Assembly (NCBI GenBank): GCA_023512835.1
Contig: JAKCVP010000385.1
Location: 1 to 64,000 of the forward strand
Origin: Taxillus chinensis
Taxonomy: Eukaryota; Streptophyta; Magnoliopsida; Santalales; Loranthaceae
Length of the DNA stretch: 64,000 nucleotides
Direction: 5' to 3'
Shown here: positions 54,534 to 64,000 of the stretch, piece by piece
How the letters are laid out: each line of letters opens with the position of its first letter
How positions within the stretch are numbered: position 1 is the first letter of the stretch
Notes under the pieces: generated by a model
Told to the model about the DNA's origin: nothing
The model's input: the letters and a program-made list of their open reading frames with translations, nothing else
Database searches by the model: none
Translations under genes and position numbers: made by a program

Positions 54534-57500
54534 CCCCCTAGATATTCTAGTATAAGTAGTATAGTTTTACCTCGCCCCGATAGGAGTAGGTACGCCTACT
54601 ACTCCTCTATAATAGTAACCGCGCTAGGGGGCTCGTTAGATACCTTCCTAGCGGGTCTTTTTAGAGAGAATTACCTAGGTATAGTATCTCGCTAGCCTAG
54701 TTAAGAATAAATTAAGTACGATAAGATACTAGAGTATTAGGCCGTACGGGCCTATTATTACTATAACTACTAGGCTTACTACGCCGTAAGCTAGAGGAGC
54801 TAACGGTAGAAAACGTTAGGATATACCTAAAGTAAATACTATACCTAGGGTAGGGTATAAATAGTTAACCTTAAATATAGTAACTACTAGCCTCCTATAT
54901 AGTAGGTTAATAGCTCCTATACGAAAGGGCTAGTTATATTATAATCCGGAGTATATATAGCTAGTATTAGTATAATTTATATATAGTAATTATACTTAAC
55001 GACCGAGTAGGATATAGTTATTTAGATAGCCTTAACGACGCTTAGAGCGAGCTATAATATTACGATATTCGATTCTTCTTAGATATAGATTAGGAGCCGA
55101 CCTATTATATTCTACCCTTTAACTAGTTAGTAGATCGGGAACTAACCTATTACTATTATTATAGAAAGAAGCCCTTATAGTAGTAAAGTCGCTTAGACTA
55201 AGCTATAGGAGTACTAAAAAACTATAAAATATAGTAGTAGATTAGGAACTAACTTATTACTACTAGTAAATTCGAATTATACTATACTAGAGGAGTTACT
55301 AGAGCTATAGTATAGTAGTTATAACTATCTAGGAACTAGGAATCGTATAAAATTTTAATAATCTTTAGATTCTCGATATTTTATAGAAAAACTTATACGG
55401 AAAACGAATTCTACTATCTAGGGTATCGCTAACTCCTTAAAAGTCTCTCTAGAGCCTAATTCTAGCCTTACTCTTCTAGAGGATAGTATAGCGCGATAAC
55501 TAATATATACTATATTCTATTATACTAGCTAAGAAATTCTCCTAATAAAGATAATACGATAGCGAAGCGATACCGTATAGGTAGTATATAGGGGTATTAG
55601 AGGATTTTCTTAGACTTAACTAGTAGTCTAGACCCTCTTTAGATTCTACTATAGCTCGGCTACTTAGGATACGTATCTTAGGAGCCGCTTTCCTAGAGAA
55701 TTTTTAAACTAGGTAAATACCTACTTTAAGAAATTATAGCGCGAATATAGAGGTTAGTAAGATATCTATACCGACTTAGGGCGGCGTCTAGGCCTAACTA
55801 TACTAGTATAAGGACTAGGACGACTATAGAGAAAGCCTATACTATACCTAGTATCGTATTACGACTATTACTATTTAGATAGTAACTAGATTATTTAAGT
55901 ATATACTATAATAGATAATACTACTATAGGGAGTAGTACTATAGGTAGTAGCGATACTTTAACGGCTAGTAGTATTATAATACTATTATCGATAAGCTAG
56001 GCCGATAGTAGGTCTAATACGATATATTAAATATAACTACTAATACTAGGGACTAGTAATATAATAATATTCGACGGAACTAATATAACCCGATTCCTAG
56101 AGAATATTAATAGTAGTATCTATACCCTAGAGTCTAGTACTCTTAACTATACTCGACTACTTAGATAGTACTACGCCCCTTATATTATCTCTATTATCGA
56201 GTACCTTAATAGGTATATAGAAGGTAACTATAATATCCTTAAGCGATTAATCCTTAAAGAGTATTATTACTATAACCCGGAGTAGCTTAAGATAACTATT
56301 AAGTATATACGTCTACTAGCTACTAGCTAGGATCGATAGTCTAATAAATAAAGTTTCTTTAGATAGTACGTTCTAATTACTAAAAAGCTTATATACTTAG
56401 ATAAGTATAGTAACTATAAGTAGGTAAAGTACCTTCTTCTAGGCCTTAATACTAGTAATAAGGAGAATAGTAAAGGTATTAAGCTAGCTACTAAACTAGG
56501 CCTCGAGGAGGAAAAGTAGAGTAAATTCGACTAGAATTATCTAGTAAAAGTAGTTAGGGATTATATCTTTACTACTAACTATATATAAGCGATCTATACT
56601 AGGTCCGATTAGGCCCTATTTAACCTATATAAGTAGCTACCTACTAGTAGTAATAGTAGGGCTCCTAGGCCTCCTATATCCTATATAGTATTAGGTCCTT
56701 CTAGTTTCTACTAACCTAGGCTACTAATTACTACTTAAGGATAGGTAAAAGGTACCATGAGTATCTAGGAAAGTATAGTAGGTAACCTAGTATCTATACC
56801 TACGTAGTACTATACTCCTAAGAAAGGATAGGTTCCTAGTATAATAATAACTCCTCCGTAGGCCTACGCGCTATCTATTTCTATAGCTAATACTTAGAGC
56901 TACTAGTAGTTATATATACTATCTATATCTATATCTAATATATCTATAACTAATACTAGCGATTATAATATAGATAACCTAACGAGACGCTTTACTAAAT
57001 CAACCCTACTAATAGTAAAGATAAGTAGAGGCTACTATAGCGACGATATCTACGTCCTATATAGCTTAAGATCTAACGATAGTAACTAATATATCTACTA
57101 TAGTTATAGTAAACTAGGGTACTACCTTAGTGAGTATTTAGATATTAAGAAGCTTATAGAAAAAGGGCTCCTCTATAAGAATAGCCGTAACTATTACTAC
57201 TATAAGCCTATAATAAAACCCCTACCTTTTAGCTCTAAGATAAGCAATATACTAATTAAAGAGGTTAAAAAGGCGATCAAGGAGTATAAAGACGTAGTAA
57301 AAAACTAGGCCCTAAGTTACGATAGTATTATACTATTAGAGAATACGGATAAAGGTAAGATATACGCCTACCCTATCTAGGTCGACTATAGAGACGATAT
57401 ATAGCTATTAGAGGATAATAGTACCTAGGTCTTTATAATTTAACCTAATAGCTAGCCTATTAAGTAGAGGATCTAGTAGTAGGTATCCCTACTAAGTATA

Positions 57501-60500
57501 TAGGATCGTATATCTATACCCCTCCTTAATAGTAATAAAATAGTATAGTTTACTAATACTAATACGGTAATTAACTCGTTATATAAGGATCGTATTAAGA
57601 AGGTAATTTAAAGTATCTAGGATAGACCTATTAACCTAACCTTATACGAATAGCTTATATTAAGTCTCTAAGCTAGGGATACTCTATCCTACGACTTTAG
57701 CTTTATAGTTAAGGATATAAAGGCCCTAAAGTAATAGGCTATTCGAGATAAGAAAGAGGCTAGTACTATAATACTAACTATATCTAGAGTATTATAAGTG
57801 GGTAGCTTTTATACTTCTTAAGTATAAAGAGGCCTATTTTCTACCCCGTATAATATTAATATAAAGCTAGTATATAGACTTATCGATATAGGAGCTAAAC
57901 TATACTTTATATCTAGAAAAGCGGTATAGCGCCTAGGGCTTAAAACCACGATATTATAGATACTAGTTAATATTAGCGGTATAGATAGTAGTACTATTAT
58001 AGAGGAGGTCCATGGCGTATCTATTATACTAGGAGTATTAGAGTATAAGGTTAACCTACTTATATATAATACTTTATACGACCTAATCTTAGGACTTATC
58101 TTCTTAGATTAGGAGTAAGTAATACTAGAGTTTAGCCTAGATAATTAGCTCCGACTATATACGATAAGTAAGGATAGGTATAAGGCTAAGACTATTACTA
58201 TCTACCGAACTATAGTTCTAAAAGCCTAGGATAGTATCTTACTAAGGAGAGACCTCTACTCGAAATAGATTTCGATAGACGACTAGGTAGTAAACTACCT
58301 ACTATTATTAACCTATATATCGTACTTCTAGTATAAGGCTAGGGCGATAAACCCCGTAAGACGGAGACTATTAGAGTACCCCGTATACTATAGAGAGATA
58401 AGAAGTATTAAGAATATCGAGCTAGACCTAAGAATTAGTATACTCTAAGGTTACGACTATAAGTATTACTATACTGAATCTTAAACTAGGCGAACGCCTA
58501 CTTTAAGATACCTACTATAAGATAGGTATAGGCATCTAGATTCTATAAGGTATATATACGTAAGCAGATATTAAGGCCTATAAATAGTAAGTAATATTAT
58601 TATAAGGTATATAAGTATAGTTAAATAAGTAATAAGACGATTTAGGTATTATAAGAAGGAATAGTAATATCCGATCTACTAGTATAAATAATACTAGCTT
58701 ATCTACTACCTATACGAATTAGCCCCCTACTTACTACCTATAAGAATAAGGCCGAAAAGGTAAAATCGGTTAATATTAATAGGAACTTTAGTACGCCTAA
58801 AGGCCATAGAGACTAGTAAGAATACACTATTACTTATACGTAGGCTACTATTATTAGGATATTACTACTAAAGTCGCTATTTAATAAGTAGATTATCCCT
58901 AAATTTACTAATATCCTAATTACTAGTAGGCTAATAGCCGAGCGTATAGATAGTCTACTTATTAGTAATAGGCTACTATTAGTAGAGATCCTATTCTTAA
59001 AATATATACTAATATACTAAGAGGTAGTACTAGCTTAGGACTTTAGTTATATCTTAGGCCTAAATTCTAAGGTAGTACCGCCTTAAAAGATACGAATAAT
59101 ACTATATAAACTATAGTAGGACGGTACTATTCGATAACTATAAAAGATTCGCGATACTATATTAATAATAATACTAGAGAGGCTCTTAAATAGAGTCCTC
59201 TAAACTAAGCTAAGTAGTATATAGTAATAAGTAGTTTATAGTTAGTAAAGGTATACTAGTTCCTAGTAAGTCTAAGTAATTTAGGCTTATTAATAATACT
59301 TATAAGTTTTATTCTATTACTATTTATAATACTCTAGTACTACCGAATATAGAAGAATTCGCCAAGGAGTTTACTAGGATAAAAATAGACTTACTTATAG
59401 ACTTTTTCTCTAGATATAACTAGATACCGTTAAACGAGGATAGTAGAGATATTACTTTATTCTAGATAGATTAAGATCTATTAAGAATAATAACTCTACT
59501 CTAAGGAGCTACTAATTTGGTTATTAAATTCTATAGAATTATTACTACGATTCTATAGTAGTAAATACTCTATAGGTATAGGCCGTTTCTAGATAATATT
59601 AGTATAAGAGGTCCCCGTTTAGACTACGATAGCGAGGAGGTCCTTTCTAGACTATATCGATTTATATAGGAGTATATCCTAAATCTAGATATTATTCTAG
59701 CCGACCTAGAGTAAGTAGGAGTAGTAGTTTTAGATAAGAAGTCCTAATTCTATTACTATATCTTTAAGATAGTAGGTTTCGTATATAATAGTAAAGAGAG
59801 ACGCCCTATAGCTATAAAGGTTACTATAATTATAAACTAGAGACGCTATAAGAACCTATTAAAAGTATAACGATTTGTAGATATATATATCTTTTATAGG
59901 CGCTAGATTAAGAACTTTTATTAGAAAGTAGTACTACTCTATACTCTTATATATAAGGATACCCTATTTAAGTAGGAAGATAATAAGAGATATAGTATAT
60001 TCTATCTAAAATACGATCTTAAAAGGCGGCCGCTTTATAGGTAATCGACTATTCTATAGAAGAAATATAGCCTATTATTATTATTATTATTACTAATATT
60101 AGTAAATCAGGATAGAGTACTATTCAAAGCTAGGACATTAATAGTAAATATAGGATAGTATATTTCGAGAGCGAAGTATAGAACGACGCCTAAAGTAATT
60201 ATAATACGGATTGATAAGAGTATCTAGGACTACTACTAATACTTAAGAAATTTAGTATATAGCTATATAGTATATACTTTCGTATAGAGACGGATACTAA
60301 TATCTTAGTAGCTTAGCTTAATAAGACTAATTTTAAGATATTAAATACTCTAATAATACGGTAGATAGCCGATATCTCTCTATACGATTTCGATATTATT
60401 TACGTCCTAGGGATAAAGAATATAGTAGTAGACGCCCTATCCTAGCTTCTTAAGTTAGATAAGAAAACGTATAATATCGAGTCCTATCTTGATAAGTATA

Positions 60501-61800
60501 AGGCCTACTATATAGTTAGTAGGACTACTAGTAGTAAGTAAGAAACTTAAGCTTTTATAGTAATAGAGGGTATAAATACTAAAAGTATAGAAGGTAGTAT
60601 TCTACTAGAATACTAATCCTAACTACTACTAAGCTATCGCCTAGTATCTATAAGATCTAAAGACCTTACTAGATAACTATACTATAGTATCTAGATACCA
60701 AGTCTTTAAGAAGGAAGTGTACTAGTACTTCTTAAAGGATAGGAGATTATAGAGATATAGATAGAAGTATAATAGTATCCGACTAGTTATATTTAATATA
60801 AATAGACGAAAAAGCCTCCTATACGATATTTATAAACGCTACGGATATTTTAGTATTAGTAGAACCTTTACCCTTCTTAAAGAAAGGTACTAGTAGCCCG
60901 GACTATACTACGAAACTCCTACTTACTAAGTACTAAAGTAAAGCCTATCTAAAGATATCCTCCGCCTTAGGGAACCCCTAATAGCAAGATCCTAAGGGCT
61001 TATTATATATAAAGATAGTACCTAGATATAACCTATATACCTTGATAGATCGTAGACTAAAAATCTTAGTACTTATAAGAGACGATCTATTAGGATACGT
61101 AGAATTCTAGGGCGCGCTACTAAGCTAATAATATAAAAAGTATCGCTAAATTTATTAAGGACGATATTCTATTAAAGTATCTAGTATCGACTTATAAGCT
61201 AATAGTATTCGATAGATCGGTAGTATAGAATACTAGTAAGACTAATTACTTTATAAGTAGGTTTAGTATTATTAGACTTATTATTATAAGCTATATAACC
61301 CGAAGATATATAGTAAGCTCTAAGGATTAATATTATTACTATTTACGATACTATAAGCCTCAAGTTCTAGAGACAAAGGGTATAGCTATTATAACGATAC
61401 CCTTACCTTAGATCCTACTAGCTAACCGTACGTCTGTTAAACTATCTTCTAAGTCACTACTTATACTATATTCTATATATATAATACTTACTATACCTCT
61501 AGTACTTACTAGATCGATATATATACTACCTAGTAGAGCCAATCTTATAAGGATAATCTACTATAAGTATACTAACTTAATATTTTACCTTTACTATAGT
61601 AGGCTATAAGGGCTTATTATAATACCTTCTATTCTTCTAATAGTACTACGTAATCGCGACTACGTTAAAGTCTACTAGCCTACGGAACTAACTACTATAT
61701 CTAGGCGACGTAGTATTACTATTTAACTACTAATACTAATATAGCTTTACTACCAAGACGGTTAACCTAGATTAGCTAGGGCTATAGGATCTAGAAGGTA
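54534..61800 (+). mobile_element. Internal region of a RIP-inactivated Ty3/Gypsy-type element, family B
   Basis: In the plus sense, through many stops, the usual order is readable: a gag-like part, a zinc-knuckle remnant near 57,100, an aspartic protease remnant (LIDIGAKLYFIS, about 57,880), reverse transcriptase (IDFFSRYN, PLNEDSRDITLF, then GATNLVIKFYRI, about 59,340-59,560), RNase H ending VDALS near 60,440, and an integrase-like stretch from about 60,800. This RT differs clearly from family A, so they are separate lineages. The 3' LTR is not found in the window; the right boundary is approximate. No intact protein. Confidence 0.75.
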
Positions 61801-64000
61801 CTAAATAATAGGGGGAGATTATACTACCTATAAGAACTTAATAGTAAATTCAATATATAGATCCTAGCTTCTTATTTTAGTAGGTAATATATTAGAGGTT
61901 AATAAGATACCGTTTACAAACGAACCCGTATGTATAGAAAGTCGAACCCTTAGAAACTCTACTAATAGCCTAGATCTTAATAGTTATAAGAATATAGAAC
62001 GTATACGAAAAAAGTATAGTAAAAGCTCTATAGGTTATAATTCGGGATATCTATAAAGTATTTTAGAATTCGTTAATTAACGACGAGTACGACGGGCCCG
62101 ACTTAAGCAAGGTATATGAGGATTCTTAATTTACTTTACTATATTAAGTACTTATTAAGTATAGGGTTAACTTTTTAAAAGTCTATCGCTACTACTACGC
62201 TATATACCTACTACCTAGACTATTATTATTACTATAACTACCTACGCGGCTATATTAAATAGACTAACCGTTCTTAAACTAGTAGAATACTTACTTTAAG
62301 AATCTATACTAATTAAAGTATATAATTATCTATATAATACCTACGATATTAGAGTACTAATTCTTAATAAATCTAGTCTAATAGCTATACTACGAATCTA
62401 TTCCGACTATATAACCTATAAGGAGATTCTTAAACTAGGCGAATATTCCTACTTTAAGAATCTTCTTATAAGATATAGACTTAGATAGATTTATATAGTA
62501 TAACTCTTAGTCGAGAATTCCTCCGTAACCGAACTTTCTAGAATATACGAACTTAACTATACGATTCTAATATACTTTTTACTTTTAGAGATTAGCTTTT
62601 AATAGGCGTTCGCCAAGCTATTTAAGAACGATAGGTAAGTAATCTATCAGTAAGCCTAAAGGAACTAAGCTACTAAGCTTAATATATAAATTAAACTAAG
62701 AATCTAGGTAGTAGCTATACGGCTAAGTAGGTTAGCTTAATATATCTTCAAAGTTTAACCCTACTACTTAAAATACTATATATATTATAAGCTATTATAT
62801 ACTTTTTATATACTATTTACTTTCCTATTATATACTTTCATATACTACCTATTTCGTTATTAACTATTAAGATACCTTAGAAATTACCGTATATCGACAT
62901 TAGAATATATAGATTTATTCCTAAACTATCCTATCGACCGCTAATATAGGTACCAACCGAGATAAGTAGCTAGAAACTATCTAGAGAACTTACTATACGC
63001 TCCTAAAGGTATAAACCTTCCTCCTATAGTATATACGTTCTAGCCTACCTAGCTAATCTAGAATCTTCTTATACCAAGCTAGCTATAGAGCGAGTTACAA
63101 GTAATTATACCTAGACCTATTTACTTAGTAATAGATCACTAGTAGGCCCTAAATAGCCTAGATAAGTATAACCTCTAGAAGATATAGAAAGGTCTTATAG
63201 AAGCCCTTATACGGCCCTCACTATAGAAAGGTAAAATATAGTAGTAGGTATACTTATAGAGATTATCCTTAAATGATAAGGCCTACTAAATAGAATATAA
63301 TATAGAGAATACTATACTAGTAATTAAGCTAATAGCTTAGACTAATACTATCAGAAGCGAACTATTAATCTATCCGAGATCTTTAGGCCTACCGTAATAC
63401 TATTATTAAGTATAGGCCGAGATCTATTAGAGTACTATTTATTCTATTATCCTAGATAATAAGAATTACTTATAGTATCTTTTAGTCCCTAGCTTATAAA
63501 TATAATTTTAACGATACTACGGCTAAGATAATTCGACTTAGGGCTAAGCGCCTCCTTAAACCTCTTAAGAAAGGTATTTAACTATCTACTAAATATTAGG
63601 CGTATCTAAAGCAGATAGGTCTAAGTATAATAATACTATTAAGCTACTATATAAAATGGAGGAGAAGTCTATAGACCTACGAATTAACTTATAAGGATCG
63701 TACTCCGCTAGAACGAGTTAGTCTACTAGCGATATTAAGGACACTTTATAGGCCTAGTAATTAAAACTAAGTATAGTACCTTAGTCGAAGACGAAAAAGA
63801 AAGTAGTCTAACTATTATAAACCTATAGAAGTACCGGATATAGAAAACCTTAACGATAGTTAGTACGAGGAGCGACTTAAGAGATAATAACTAGACGACT
63901 ACTTCTAGATCCTAAGTAAGAGTAGTTATAGTAAATACTTCGTCTCTAGAATATTAGATTTATAGTATCGCTAATATAATAATACTAACACTTAGGCTTA
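61801..64000. mobile_element. RIP-degraded sequence to the window end
   Basis: TA-rich and CpA-depleted as before. A purine run (AGGGGGAGA near 61,812) could be the polypurine tract of family B, but no LTR follows. Coding-like stretches are too changed to name. Confidence 0.4.

Overview
The window comes from the nuclear genome of a filamentous ascomycete (Pezizomycotina). The support is short introns of 50-150 bp with GTRNGT donors, CTRAC/CTGAC branch sites and NAG acceptors, a 375-residue actin with six exons, fungus-restricted families (Crt10, Fes1, Zn2Cys6 regulator, LAT-type amino-acid permease, microsomal P450), and long AT-rich blocks with the mark of repeat-induced point mutation (RIP): CpA/TpG nearly gone, TpA in large excess, CpG kept.

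Layout. (1) 1-34,560 is gene-rich and of ordinary composition: RWD-RBR ubiquitin ligase (895-2721, +); two RIP-touched gene relics (3187-3650 and 4039-4340, -); a 919-residue unknown protein (4915-7742, -); a 205-residue unknown protein (9305-10032, +); a convergent pair of paralogous secreted proteins (11129-11890, + and 12664-13562, -); a P450 (14238-16034, -); a Zn2Cys6 regulator (16702-18021, -) divergent from CRT10 (18687-20774, +); a secreted Cys-containing protein (21836-22678, +); a carbonyl-reductase-like SDR (23234-24116, +); a broken amino-acid permease (24571-26187, +); a degraded cyanophycinase-like S51 peptidase (27054-27815, -); an SDR-like protein lacking key catalytic residues (28359-29702, -); actin (30542-32104, -); FES1 (33211-33873, +) and a proteasome-assembly chaperone 3-like gene (33906-34535, -), tail to tail. 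(2) 34,566-44,500 is a RIP-mutated block of nested LTR retroelements, with one nearly complete Gypsy-type copy (37,078-43,928, -). (3) 44,806-48,459 is one intact rRNA-processing DEAH helicase (ECM16/DHR1), isolated between the blocks. (4) 48,763-64,000 is a second RIP block with at least three nested LTR families, running off the window.

The genes do not form one pathway. The essential genes (actin, FES1, PAC3-like, ECM16) are intact while accessory genes next to them decay. The most notable new observations are a small LTR family with clean solo copies and target-site duplications (10,246 and 22,817), whose RIP-mutated relatives lie at the left border of each AT block; the paralogous secreted pair with a conserved intron; a permease broken by an exact 13-bp tandem duplication; and the S51 peptidase relic. 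I saw no rRNA, tRNA or CRISPR array. Exon joins were worked out by eye from reading frame and splice consensus.
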